Part shown: piece after piece, positions 22,523 to 33,772 of the stretch
Position numbering within the stretch: the first letter of the stretch is position 1
Layout: each line of letters opens with the position of its first letter
Assembly (NCBI RefSeq): GCF_020379485.1
Contig: NC_063436.1
Coordinates: forward strand, 38,631,512-38,695,511
Reading direction: 5' to 3'
Length of the DNA stretch: 64,000 nucleotides
Source: Brassica napus
Lineage: Eukaryota; Streptophyta; Magnoliopsida; Brassicales; Brassicaceae
Position numbers and translations under genes: made by a program
Notes under the pieces: model-generated
Database searches by the model: none
What the model saw: only the letters and a program-made list of their open reading frames with translations
Told to the model about the DNA's origin: nothing

Positions 22523-23735
22523 AGAGCGTCTTTCTCAGCGCGTCAATGGCCACTTTGTCGTTTATCCCGCTGATCCTGGACATTATCAGCTTGAACCGGA
22601 TGATAAACTCGCGGAGGGGTTCGTCTTCCCTCTGGGAGAGACTCCAGAGATCGACATCGGAAGTTTCTCTGTCTATGAACACAGAGTATTGTTTGAGAAA
22701 TTCCGATGCGAGCTGTCAGAAACTCCCAATAGTGTTGCAATGAAGGCGTTCGAACCATTCGAGCGCCGCTCCTTCCAGATTTTCGACGAACAGGCGGCAG
22801 TAGCCGGCATCTTTTTCGCCGTCCTTCAGTCTCGCTCTTCCCATCGCGATGTGGAAAGCCTGAAGGTGTGCTTTTGGATCGGTCGTACCATCGTACTTCG
22901 GTACTTTGATTTTTCCCGGATCGGATACCCTCATGTCCGAAATGCGACTGGTAAAGGGTGTCTTCCAAGCTCCTTCTAGCAGTCTATCGATTTCGGGGGC
23001 ATCGCTAGTAGCATGATGGATTTGTGATTTCACGGCTCTTACTTCAGCCGCAGTTTTGGTGATGTAATCGCGAAGATCGAGGATATCCGACGTCTCGCCA
23101 GCAGCTTTCTGAGCTTGTCGGCGTTTGCTGCGAGTGAGCTCGGTTTGCTTTTCAGCTAGCTCTTCCTGTTCGTTCCAGTATAGGGTTTCCTCCTCTTCTG
23201 TCATTGGTTTGTCGAACGGAGAGCTTTCCCGAGCAGATCGACTTCTGGTCCTTCTTTGATGTATGTCAACGTCCTCATCGGTGTCGTTGGAGACATCGCT
23301 AGGATCCAGGTCAATGCGTTCAGCTTCATTGTTCTCCGAATCCTTTGCGGGAGGCGGAGGACTTTTGGGGTTCCCCTTTTCGACGGACGATTTCTCGCTA
23401 GGGTTTTTTCCCGAAGGTCGTTCCCGCGAAATTCCAGATCTATCGAGTGAGGTAGCGAAGTCGAGTCTCTTTCCGCGGATTTTGGTGGTTCCGCGGGGAC
23501 GGATTGCTCGAGTCCTTGCCGTTAAGGTTTGAACCTGTTTGGTCAAGGTACTCATGAGCTTATCCTGTTCTTCCGACCTTTTCTCATAGGTGGCGAACAT
23601 CTTTTTAAACTCCTCGAGCGCCGCGGCGTTGGCTGGTGCGTTGGCCGCGGATACGTCCGCTGCTGGAGTGTGGAGATCGGTGCCGCTGCCTCCGTTAAGA
23701 GGAGTCTGCACGTTATCCGCGTCGTTAGTTGACAT
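22523..23735 (-). pseudogene. gag of the autonomous family B (Tat-like Ty3) element
   Basis: The ATG at 23735 follows the PBS at 23783-23801 by about 50 bp. In order: a short N-terminus, a coiled-coil-like stretch, a Pro/Glu/Asp/Ser-rich charged linker, then from about residue 270 the retrotransposon gag domain ('[18 protein letters not shown]', '[17 protein letters not shown]'). A TGA at 22716-22718 interrupts it. The same frame then continues with '[17 protein letters not shown]' and 'DALRKTLWY', where homology ends at about 22523 and unrelated AT-rich DNA begins. No zinc knuckle or pol follows, so the element is truncated. Gag would form the particle and package RNA, possibly including that of the non-autonomous B element. 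Confidence 0.8.
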
Positions 23736-23782
23736 GTCTGATTGAGCGTGATGTGGCTTTTGCGAGTTAGATTGATCTGTAT

Positions 23783-23801
23783 CCCCCTCCTTTTAGCGCC
23801 A
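23783..23801 (-). other. Primer-binding site, tRNA-Asn type, autonomous B copy
   Basis: On the minus strand TGGCGCTAAAAGGAGGGGG, three bases from the LTR end. It differs from the 5453-5470 site by one base in the shared 18 (A for G). Confidence 0.7.
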
Positions 23802-23804
23802 AAC

Positions 23805-25179
23805 TGTGGGAACCGAAATTCGCACTGTCGATTTCCGTTTAAATAAGGAAACTAGGAAAACCCTAATTTCCCAAAGGATCCGGATATCTGCTAATACCAC
23901 ACGTCAAACAATCAGAACACGAGAATAACAACTATAAGGTATATGAAATCGAAAAGAGAGCAAAGAATATCTTATTCTGAATTTGCGTATGAGCGTTTAC
24001 AACAAGGTATAAGCCTGGGATCGGGAGCTGTCGGCGAGATACGGCTAAACCTAATTGAGTCGCAGCTCGAAATAACAAAAACGGAAAATTGCCTAAATGC
24101 TCTAAGTGCTAAGTTTGCTCTGAAAGAGGTCTCCCTTCACGCTCCTCGCCTAGGACTCCTTATATACTAGCTCCAAGGTCGGTTTACGCTTTTACTCTTC
24201 TGCCCTTAAGCCGTCATAGCATAAAATGGAGATATTCCATTTTCCCCCATCTTCGCAATTATCTTCAAACTTCCGTATTTGTCCGCGGAAACTTGACATT
24301 TATCTTTCCTTGTAGACCAAGCGTAAACCGTCCTTCGGTTTACGGGCTTTGGTTAAGAAATCGCAAGTTGGGCCTCGAGTCGTGCCTTAGGTCCCTGTGG
24401 GCTGTCTTACGACTCGACACGTTTATTACGATTTCTTTCGATAAAGAACAAACTTTCCGCGGTATTAATCCGCAATGTTTGATCCATGATTTAGAATAGC
24501 GGAAAACATAGACTGAGCTCGCTACGGTCTTCGGGAGATAGCATTGAATATTTGACTAGGATGCATGGACTAGTGTCGTCTCGACGTTTTGGAAGAGCTC
24601 GGTCGCCTCGTAGCGATCGAGCGGAATGCACGCTCGGTCGCTACGTAGCGACCGAGCTTTGGCTCGAGCTCAGTCGCTACGTAGCAATCGAGCGGGACGG
24701 ACGCTCGGTTGCTACGTAGCGACCGAGCTTTGGCTCGAGCTCGGTCGCTACGTAGCGACCGAGCAGAACGGGAGATCGGTCACTATGTAGCGACCGAGCG
24801 GGACGGACGCTCGGTCGTTACGTAGCGATCGAGCTTTGGCCCGAGCTCGGTCGCTACGTAGCGACCGAGATTTGGCTCGAGCTCGGTCGTTATGTAGCGA
24901 CCGAGCAGAACGGATGCTCAGTCGCTACGTAGCGACCGAGCTTTGGCTCGAGCTCGGTCTTGGTTGCTACGTAGCGACCGGATAGCGTGCATGTGCGGTA
25001 ATTTCGCAATGATCGAGCTTGAGTTGTCCATTTTGAGCTTTCAAGGATACTTTTTCGTAAAAACTTCGTATTGGTTATTTTTTACGAAAATCATATTTTC
25101 ATTTAACTATCTTTTCGGAAATACGATTTTCGAGGGTTTTCGGGTGTTAATTCCGTTATGATCATTTTTGACCCTAACA
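23805..25179 (-). repeat. Family B 5' LTR of the autonomous copy (1375 bp)
   Basis: On plus it reads TGTGGGAACC...GACCCTAACA, the reverse of TGTTAGGGTC...GGTTCCCACA. It shares the TATA block (near 24155-24172), the GTCGCAGCTCG block and a palindrome array (24597-24985). It is shorter than the 3807-5449 LTR. Its outer edge cuts a chromovirus reverse-transcriptase gene at 25180. Confidence 0.85.
24597..24985. repeat. Palindrome array in the autonomous B LTR
   Basis: About ten units of the CGGTCGCTACGTAGCGACCG palindrome, several with substitutions, with spacers TTTGGCTCGAG and GGACGGAC-like in alternation. Confidence 0.85.
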
Positions 25180-25893
25180 GCGGTTTTCCGCCACTACGAG
25201 ACATCCAGCACCATATTGACCTCGTCCGTAACGCCACCTTGCCCAATCGAGCTCACTATCGAATGAGCCCCGCGGAGCATGAAGAACTGCGACGCCAAGT
25301 AGAGGACCTATTACACAAAGGGTACGTTCGCGAGGGCCTTAGCCCTTGTTCCGTACCAGAACTCCTCATCCCAAAGAAGTACAAGTCATGGCGTATGTGC
25401 GTGGACAGTCGGGCAATCAGCAAGATCACAACCCGTTACAGGTTCCCAATTCCACGCCTAGACGATATTTTGGACCAAATCGGAAAAGCAACAATCTTTA
25501 CCAAACTAGATCTCAAGAGTGGATATCATCAGATTCGGATTCGACCTGGAGATGAATGGAAGACAGAGTTTACAATGCGAGAAGGTCTTTTCAAATGGCT
25601 AGTCATGCCATTTGGTTTATCTAATGCACCTAGCACATTCATGAGTATCATGAATCAAGCTTTGCGTCCATTTATCGGTAGATTTGTTGTCGTCTATTTC
25701 GACGACATTCTCATCTTCAGCTCCACTTTGGATGATCACCTTTGCCATCTCCAAGACGTGTACTAGCGCTTCGTCGAGAAAAGATTTATGTTGCGCGGCA
25801 GAAGTGCGAATTTGGGGTATCCAAGGTCTTGATTTTGGGATATGTGGTATCGGCGGCAGGTCTTCGCGTAGACCCACATAAGGTATCAGCGGT
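25180..25893 (+). pseudogene. Chromovirus (Ty3, Reina/CRM-like) reverse-transcriptase fragment
   Basis: From 25180 the frame reads '[14 protein letters not shown]', then the RT domain: '[19 protein letters not shown]', '[14 protein letters not shown]', '[15 protein letters not shown]', '[14 protein letters not shown]' and the catalytic '[11 protein letters not shown]'. A stop at 25764-25766 is followed, after a frame shift, by 'KCEFGVSKVLILGYVVS', so it is a decayed gene. Integrase-proximal and N-terminal parts are missing: the B LTR bounds it on the left and an A LTR on the right. The wording of the RT blocks is closest to Reina/CRM-type chromoviruses. Confidence 0.85.
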
Positions 25894-27459
25894 TGTAATA
25901 ACCCTCACAAGCAGATATAATTTTGGTCTAGAAAAATCCCGCTCGACCAGTTTGGAGTTGGTTCGACCAAAATTAAAATAAAAATCGACCGATGAATTAT
26001 TCTTGATGGGACTGTCCCGAGGCCAAAATACCTACTCTTAATAGTTCTGACCAAGTGTTAATTATTATGGTCGAGTTTTATCTAAGCTGGACGAGAACCG
26101 ATGGACGGGAAACATTTTATCGAAAACTGGTCTTGAATACTTTCAGCTGCTTGCGAGTCATGTGCATGTCATGTGCTGCCTGGCTGCTTGCTTCCTTCCT
26201 GACCTGAACATGTCACTTGCACCTTCCTTCTTGCTTACTACATTAAAGTCATGTGAGTTGCACACCTGCTTGAATTTTCTTCATGGAAAGGAAATGACAT
26301 TACTTCATGGGAAGGAAAGTGTGATTCAGCTCACCACATGTCTCATACTGATCTGAAACTTTTGTCCTTTCTTGCTGACTCTTCTCCTGCTGTTTCCCCT
26401 GTCATATATCACCTTGTCCTCTTTCCTGGTCGAGCTCATTTATCTCAGAAAAAAGAAAGAAAAATTCATAGAGAAAGAGAGAAAGAAAGAAAGAAAGAGA
26501 GAAAAATCTGTGAGGAAAATCAATGAAACAAATCAGAAAAAATTCAGAGAAGAGAAGTGAGCTTGCACGACACTTTCTCACCCTCTTATGACTTTTATCA
26601 GTGTGTTCTGGTGTGGCAAAGAGGTGAAGGTTTGGCGTCCAACAGTTTAGAATCACCCAAGTTCTTCAGCCGTTGATTTTATCGGTAATATCGAGATCAG
26701 TTTTGCTTGAGCTTCAGTTCTTGTTAGGTAACCAAAACGAGTTGTTCTGTTTCTGATCTTGAACCTATCATGGATGTCTTGTTCTGATCAGGTTAGACGT
26801 GTGTTCAGCTTGAAGCTTATAGCAACAAAGTTCATTTAAACCTTGAGAAAACCGGTAAGCTTTAGCTTCTAGTTCAGAACAGTTTTGCTTTGAATCAGTG
26901 GACTGATTTGCTAAGCTTCTTGTCCTGGATCAGTTGTCTACACCTTTGTGTGGTTCAGTTTTATTTATTTTTGGATTAAATCAGCTGATATGAGCTGATT
27001 GGATTTAATCCAAACTGAAGTAATTTTGTCCTCAACCAAACTGGTAGGAGCTGGTCATAATCGAACCCAACTGATCTTAGCTGAGTCTAACCATACTGAT
27101 TTCTTCTTGAACTGGATTGATGAACCTTATATCCAACTGTTATGCTTTTGGTTCAGTTGGTCGAAGAGATTGAAATTACCAGCCGGATCATGCCTTGTCC
27201 TCATTCTATTTTGGGGAGTTATCAGCAAGTGATGAACGTTTAGCTTGAGCTCGAGTCTAGCTTTCCTTAGGCAATCTCATGGATTAAAGGTGAGTCTAGA
27301 TAGATGGTTGATCAATACTGAATGTAGATGATTGATAGGCTTTGTCTCTTGATCAAATATTGAATTGGTGAGGTGTTTACTTAGTGTAAATACTTAATAA
27401 ATATTTATGAATGTTCGTAGAGGTTTATTCCGAACCTTAGTACTTGTTCTCAAGTACTA
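25894..27459 (+). mobile_element. Family A LTR fragment (first 1.57 kb)
   Basis: Begins TGTAATAACCCTCAC, the LTR start of family A, and is collinear with the reverse of 37769 down to 36662: the CTCGACCAG block, the GA-rich run (26450-26530) and the hairpin. It ends exactly at the 3' side of the hairpin (27438-27459). The rest of the LTR is missing and the DUF1985 gene region follows. Confidence 0.8.
27438..27459. repeat. Conserved LTR hairpin at an A LTR breakpoint
   Basis: TAGTACTTG-TTCT-CAAGTACTA. Family A homology stops within two or three bases of its 3' edge. Confidence 0.75.
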
Positions 27460-27573
27460 ATGAAAGAAACCATTGAGTGACCTGTTTACAGTTTTTATTT
27501 CTCTCACTCGATCTTTAATCTTCCTATCATTCTCTCTTTTCAGATCGAAGTAAAAATCTCTTCGAAATCCCAA

Positions 27574-28366
27574 ATGGAGTCTCGAGCCGGTGAAGTTTCG
27601 GGTACTGCATGTGAAGAAATCTCTGAAGATCTGCCCCAAATGATGTTCGCCGATAGGGAAGAACCAGTTGGAGTTAGAGATCTAACCTATCAATCTTCGC
27701 GGGCGATAAATACAGTTTTGAATTCCCTACATGAAGACGAGATCCGTTATTTGTGGGCATCATCTTTTGGGAAGCTTGTTGAAATTGCTGAGAAACCTGC
27801 ATTTTATGGGAGATTTGCTTGATTTCTTCTTTCAAGAGTGGAAAAGAAACATGAGGCGTGGTTCCGGTTTGCGGGGAAGCCGATACGGTTTTCACTTCGT
27901 GAATTTGCCATTATAACCGGTTTACCCTGTGGTAGAAATTCTGGAGAAACCGAAGGCGAAGAAGAAGAGAGCAATTAAAGATAAACCGTATTGGCCTGAG
28001 TTGTTTGGTGCTGTAGAAGATATGAGCATTTCAAGAGCATTGAAAATGCTCCAAAAAAATCTGTTGCCGATAAAGAGCTTCGGATCAAAGTTGCATGCCT
28101 GGCCCTTATTTCGTCTGTGTTACCTTCCACTAACCTCAAGATGAAGATGAAAAATCATTATGCGGAGCTTTTGGTTGATATTGATGAGTTTCTTGCGTAT
28201 CCATTGGGTTGTGTCGCGTTCGACATGCTGATGACTAGTATCAAAAAAAGAGATGAGATATCTCTTTCTCAAAATACAATCGCACTGAAAGGTTTTGTAC
28301 TAGCTCTTCAGCTTGTCATTGTTGAAGATGTTCTCGCATTGACTGAAGTGGTTCAAGAAGTATGTT
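27574..28366 (+). pseudogene. DUF1985 domain of a transposon-borne DUF1985-Ulp1 gene, 5' part
   Basis: The ATG at 27574 follows an acceptor-like TCTTTTCAG. The N-terminal part runs to 27822, where the frame shifts. The domain signature 'RFSLREFAIITGLPCG' lies at 27878-27925 in the new frame. A further region ('IDEFLAYPLGCVAFDMLM', 'TIALKGFVLALQLVIVED') is open from 28117. The frame is cut at V-C by the family A element and continues at 37775 with S-S-E-S-E-S. DUF1985 is known mainly from crucifer Mutator-like transposons, next to a Ulp1-type peptidase domain, and its role is unknown. Frameshifts show it is non-functional. Confidence 0.8.
28362..28366. repeat. 5 bp TSD (ATGTT) of the family A element, left copy
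   Basis: ATGTT before TGTGACACCC, repeated at 37770-37774 after ...GTTATTACA. Confidence 0.85.
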
Positions 28367-29390
28367 TGTGACACCCCCGATCGTAGATAACCGGAAATGA
28401 CACGGTCGATGTTCCCTGATGGTCGACCCGAGGTTCTCGAAATAAATCCGATCGCCTTAGACCAACAACCAAAGAACACAGACGCTCCTATCGGATATTA
28501 CTCTAGGCTTTTAAACCCGATAAAGCAATATTCGATAGTTAGTTTGTCCCGGACAAGGACTAATATCATATGAGAACTCGTGATTTATAAACATATTTTT
28601 ATACATTATTTATTTACTTTAAACATTTTACAAAGTGTTATAGTTTTATCCTACGGCCTATTGCCTAACAACGTTTTAAGTAAATATATATCAAAAGGTA
28701 CGTTGCAAGGACAACAAAATACTACCGCTGGTTGGCCGTTCCTTCTGTCCAGAAAGTAAAGTGTCTCCCGCCTAAGGGTTACCTGCACACACGAATGAGT
28801 CATGAGCAACTAGTTTACTCAGTGAATCTATAATCACAACACAATCAATAATAAACAAAACAATTATCAAATACATATACATGATCATGCAAGTACTAGT
28901 ACTATACTTTAGTATACCAATCATCATTGTGAATTCTTATTTTAAACATCACTTCCTCAACACCCGCCCGTTACCAAACTCATATAATACAATATATATA
29001 CTAGGCCCGAGAAACCACTAAGGCTAACCGAGAATAGTGAGTTATCATCACCATCATTGTCGAATGTCCGGTATGAACAATCCGACACTGCATCGTCATG
29101 CAGTACACTGTCTCCAGGGAGCTACCCCATCATCGTGTCTTCATGACTTTGTTCCATTCGCAGGACCAAGTCACGGTAATGCGGGGGCTTTAGGGATAGT
29201 GAATATAACAAGACTTCACATGATTTTACTTCCATAATTATTCCAAAATTAATCCTTAATAAATCATAATTAATCCTTAATTAATCCCAGATTAATCCTT
29301 AATTAATCACAGATTAATCTTTAATTAAACCAAGATTAATCCTTAGTTAAACCAAGCTTAATCCTTAATTAAACCAAGATTAATCCTTAG
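28367..29390 (-). repeat. Family A 3' LTR, distal part
   Basis: Nearly identical to 35501-36540, including the TTAATTAA-type minisatellite at 29245-29390, where it stops abruptly at ...TTAATCCTTAG. Confidence 0.88.
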
Positions 29391-29394
29391 TTTT

Positions 29395-30048
29395 TTGCAG
29401 GCAAAATCAGCATCGATCGACAGGCTACGAGGGCCTTGGATCGATGGCAAGAAACTTGTGGAGTTACTTCCTTACACAGTAGCAGAGGTTGACAAGATCA
29501 CATCCAAGATCTACACTGCTCTAGACACCATGGAGGAACGACTTGACAAACGCTGCGATGACATCTACTTTCCATTCGACAACAAAATCAGTGGACTAGA
29601 CAACCACGCAGAATGGCTACAGAAAGAAGTCAAAGCCATTCAGAGGCAACTCGCAGTTCAACACCAGATATCAGCATCGATCGACAGGACACTAGCGAAA
29701 TCGATCGATGGCAACTCGCCGAGATCGACCAACGAACACATAATCGCATCGATCGACGCCGAGTCTACACCAATCGGTGAGCAGCTGATACACAAGACGG
29801 TAGAGTCAATGCAACAGGAACTGACAGAACTTTCAGCATACACCTATGACAACATAGGCTGGCACCAGGTCAGCATTGACAACGTTCAAGAAAGGCTACA
29901 GAACATCTCCAAAGTACTTGAGAAGATGGATGACAAATGGACAAGAAATGATGAGGCCACAAGAAGTTTCATTGCATCTTGGTCCAGAATGCGCAGAGAA
30001 GACGTGGATGCTTGCTTTCCAACAAGCAGCTGCTTCTCCACCCAATAG
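29395..30048 (+). pseudogene. Family D ORF fragment, coiled-coil protein
   Basis: An open frame of 217 codons with no ATG at its left edge, where the D sequence begins, so it is a 3' piece of a longer ORF. It is Gln/Glu/Lys/Asp-rich with heptad-like spacing and repeated 'SIDR/SIDG/SIDA' motifs encoded by TCGATCGA palindromes. There are no catalytic motifs. Athila elements carry such an ORF beyond pol, but I cannot say whether this is that ORF or a gag-type one. Confidence 0.5.
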
Positions 30049-31449
30049 CCAATCACTACCACAGTCAAGCTAAATGACTATAACCAAGCGCTGAGTGGGA
30101 GGCAACACACTATTAGGTATTTTAGTTTGGTTTTATTAGCTAGCATTTAACTTCTTTCGTTTTATTTCTTTCAGATTTAGGAGACCCAAGTAGGAGGACC
30201 TGAATATCGACCGACGACGAGACGTCGAAATCGTTCGACATAGGCAACCACAAGACGATCGATGTAACACTTACCCATCGATCGATATCTACTCCGGTCA
30301 GATGTATCTTCCCTACGTGTTACAATTCGTACATCATAAACTATTCATCATAACTCCGGCTGAGTTACAATGGGACAGTGTAATTTAAGTCTGGGGGGAG
30401 ATTTACTGATATAATTTATTTTATTCTTATGTAAAAAGGAATTTCAAATAAATTATGCTTAGCTATTGAAAATAGGGACTATAATCTTATATTGATTTAA
30501 ACATGAATATCTAACCAATCTTTAGCACCATTTTAGATTTACTGATTGCAGATAGCACTAAAGATGCTAAAGCGGATCAACCTATCAACTACACACTTAC
30601 CTTGAACCGTATGAAGTAACCAAAGCTGATTTCCAACACTAAACCTCACATAACCGCTTGTCTTGGGGCTTGGTATACATGGGATCGAATTCTTCAGACA
30701 GGTTTGGAAGGTAACGCCTGGTTTAGATTATTTATCACATTTTCTCTCTCTAAATTTCGACCTTAGATTAGTTAGTGAGTATTATAAAAATATATATATA
30801 TAATAATAAAAATAAATAAAAATAAATAAGATCTATTGTTTAATTAGGACGAGTCTGAACAGGACTTGGTGGCTAAAACCATTAAGGCTTGATTCATAAA
30901 GACTCAAATAAAAGAGTTCGAAACGGGACTTGGAGGCGGCAATCTTCAAGGCTCGCTTTCGCAAAGAACTCTTGGATATAGGTAAAAAAGAAGTGAACAA
31001 AATTTGGTGGCAACCACCATTAAGTTTTGATTCATGGAAGCTTGTCCAATGTTGGTCACTGGTCCTACAATGGAAGCAGACTTTGACTCAAGAGAGAAAT
31101 TTAGAGAGAGAGAAACTAAGAACTAACTTTTACCTACAGCTCCAGATACCTGTCTGAAATCCTTGCATCATGTGATCGATATTGCCAAGGTAAAGCAGTC
31201 ACTTTATATTTACGCTAAGAAATGAAATCAGTAGAGGGGATGTCAGACGTGAATTGATGAGTTGTGTTATGTTAGAAATGGTTGCTAAGCAAGGATATTG
31301 CATAGTGTGCTTTTGTGATTAGGACTTTTTAAATGTGGTTGCAAATTGAGGAAAAATTTCTATGTTTTAAAATCTTAAATCCCCAAATTTTTTCAAACCT
31401 CTTTCAGAGAGACTGCCTGTATGTTTTGCTTGAGGACAAGCAAAATGGT

Positions 31450-31463
31450 AAGTCTGGGGGAGT
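31450..31463 (+). other. Polypurine tract of family D
   Basis: TAAGTCTGGGGGAG, followed within a base by the LTR start TGATATACC. Confidence 0.75.
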
Positions 31464-32777
31464 TGATATACCTTGGATTTGACCCGTTTTTATCCATGGT
31501 ATATAAGTATTTTACTATATATATATCTATGTTTTCTACTCTTCTAGGTATGTTTTCAGGTTCAGGTGCATTTTGGAGTAAAGCTATGACTTTGGAGCAT
31601 TTTGGAGCTTAAAGGACATTTTACCCGAGCTGACCACTTAGAGGTCGACGAGAGGAAGAATAATCGATCGATGTGCATCAGTGCTGACGATCGATATCAG
31701 GAAATGCCTCGACATATGAAGATTAATATCGATCGATGTACACAAGTACCATCGATCGATGTCGAGACACCAGACGCGACATTTTGGATTCAGCAGACTT
31801 AAAAACCAAGGCCAAGCCAAATTACCAAAATGCCCTGACGAGTTTTTAACCTAGTAGAATATATACTGCCTAAGTGTTTTGACGACAGAAAGAAGAACAG
31901 AGCTTTTTCTAGACCTAGTTTTGTTACAAGTTTCATTTGGGAGAGAAGATCACTTGTGATTGGAACTCCTTGTTTCTATTTCTTTTCATCTATTCTATGA
32001 GTTTCTATTTCTCTGTTGATATGAATTGCTTTGCCATGTCTGAGTAGTTCAACTGTTAGATCCAGGGTTCAGATAGGTTTGTGGGATTAGCCCCAAACTA
32101 TAGATCTGCCTTGTTGTGATATTCATGATAGATTTGTATTCATTGCTTATTTTAGCCTTGCTAACTAGAACTTGATCATAGGATTGCATATTCAAGCACC
32201 TTTGTTATCCCATCCTGACATCTATCTATCTATCATATTAGGATTGCTAGAGAGGGCTAACCGCCAATTTAGAATCTTAGTAGGGCATTTCATACTCGCG
32301 CATATGCCTGGCTAGAACACGTCGATCGATGTCCTCAACTGACAATCGATCAACGTTGGCAAAGGTGTATCGGTCGACGTCTTAATAGACTATCGATCGA
32401 CACTCTCTCGTTGTCTGCATACTAACCGGTGAGACACGAGATCTAGTCTGTTAACCAGTGGTACATGCGACAGCTGATCACTGAGTTAAGCGAATGAGCT
32501 CTAATATATCATGCATGCAACAATTAGGCATCTATAGGTATTATAATCTCCAACACCTGAATAGTGGCCCTGCATCTAATATCATTTCCAACCAAGTTAC
32601 ATTTATTATTTACTCGCTTGTTACTATTGCTATTTCATTTAAACATTTACAACCTTTAGAATTAATAAACACTAGATTGAATTGTTCCCTAGCTCCTTGT
32701 GGATTCGATCCCTTAGTACTACATCTGAACCTCTTTTGATGAGACTAACACTCCTTAGTGTAATTTGAGTGGTATCA
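31464..32777 (+). repeat. Family D (Athila-like) LTR, 1314 bp
   Basis: TGATATACC...GGTATCA, with several CATCGATCGATG-type palindromes (31660-31760, 32320-32400). A reversed partial copy lies at 47610-48335. Confidence 0.82.
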
Positions 32778-32790
32778 CCCCCCTTAAAAG
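32778..32790 (-). other. Polypurine tract of the A element
   Basis: Minus strand ATTCTTTTAAGGGGGG, directly abutting the D LTR end instead of the A LTR start. Confidence 0.7.
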
Positions 32791-32958
32791 AATTCGTCCC
32801 CGAATTCTCAAAATACAAGTGTACACCCTTTACTGGACGACTGGGGTATTTGAGAAGAGTTATAGGTAATCAGCTCGGAACTTATCTTCATCCTTCCATG
32901 TTATAACAACTCTCTGTCACTTTTCCCAAAATACTTGAACTTGCAAAATTTCCCTCTT

Positions 32959-33240
32959 CTATTTGTTGATACGATGTTCGCCTATTCGCAAAGGACCTTC
33001 AGGATAGGTGAGGTTAGGTTGCAAGTTCTCTGGTAGCTGCAGCTCGACCATATTCGGATTTGGTATATTCTTATGCAGTATCGACACATGAAATACCGGA
33101 TGCATAGGCATATCGGGTGGAAGTTCTAGTCTATAGGCTACTTCTCCAACTCTAGCAACAATTCGGTATGGTGTCTTTGCTATTGCAGCAGATCCGGGTT
33201 CTAAGGTTATACTAAAGGGGTTACTCCTAGACGGCGGCAA
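32959..33240 (-). pseudogene. Family A pol, fusion of RT-proximal linker and C-terminal region
   Basis: The minus-strand frame begins with 'SNPFSITLEPGSAAIAKTPY', the linker between protease and RT. It jumps at once to 'GEVAYRLELPPDMPMHPVFH' and 'HVSILHK', the region after integrase in Ty3 pol. RT, RNase H and integrase are therefore deleted in frame. Upstream pieces on the same strand (33260-33560) code the aspartic-protease-to-RT linker with stops. Confidence 0.75.
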
Positions 33241-33553
33241 TCCCTCTAATGCCTTAAATACGTCCTCATATTCTCTGCTACTGGTATTTCTTCCATGTTC
33301 TGCTCTTTCTCGTCTTCAACTGGTCCAGCAACCAAGGTCACTAAGTATACTCCTTCATCCTTCTCCAAAAGGTTTTCAATTCTCAATGCTGATACTAATG
33401 ACACTTCAACACTTGGTACTATGGTGTGGTAAGCTAAAGGGGGTTGGGTATCTCTCTCGAAAATAATATTCCCTCAACCACAATCAAGGTGAGCTCGGTA
33501 ACTTGACAGCCAAGCCATCCCTAAGATTACCTCGTACCTCTCTAATGGGAGAA

Positions 33554-33772
33554 CTAACAATGAGCCGGGAAAACCATATCTTGGATAATGATTGGAACTC
33601 TTAGATTGCAGCCTTCAGTTTCAAGAACTTGATCTCCGGGAGTTAGAACGGAAACGGATAAATTCACCTTAGTGAATTCTCCATCGAATCTATATGCTAC
33701 TTCGGGAGCTACAAAACTATGTGTTGCTCTCGAATCGAAAGGATGTGGGCGGATATTCCACCCACAAGCAAA
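33554..33772 (-). pseudogene. Family A aspartic protease fragment
   Basis: After an apparent intron end near 33773 the minus strand reads T-L-L-V-G-G, then (after a one-base loss in a T-run) 'FDSRATHSFVAPEVAYRF'. The catalytic D-S/T-G-A is changed to D-S-R-A, which should inactivate the enzyme. It is followed by a typical protease fold stretch ending near 33554. Confidence 0.75.

Larger units (their letters stand above)
29391..32777 (+). mobile_element. Athila-like (family D) 3' portion with LTR
   Basis: A coding fragment (29395-30048), a first purine-rich tract (AAGTCTGGGGGGAG near 30390), a 1 kb non-coding stretch, a second tract (AAGTCTGGGGGAG, 31450-31462) and an LTR starting TGATATACC (31464) and ending GGTATCA (32777). 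AAGT-TGGGGG polypurine tracts and TGATAT...TATCA LTR ends fit the Athila group. The 5' part of the element is missing. The right end touches the polypurine tract of the A element with no intervening base. Confidence 0.75.
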
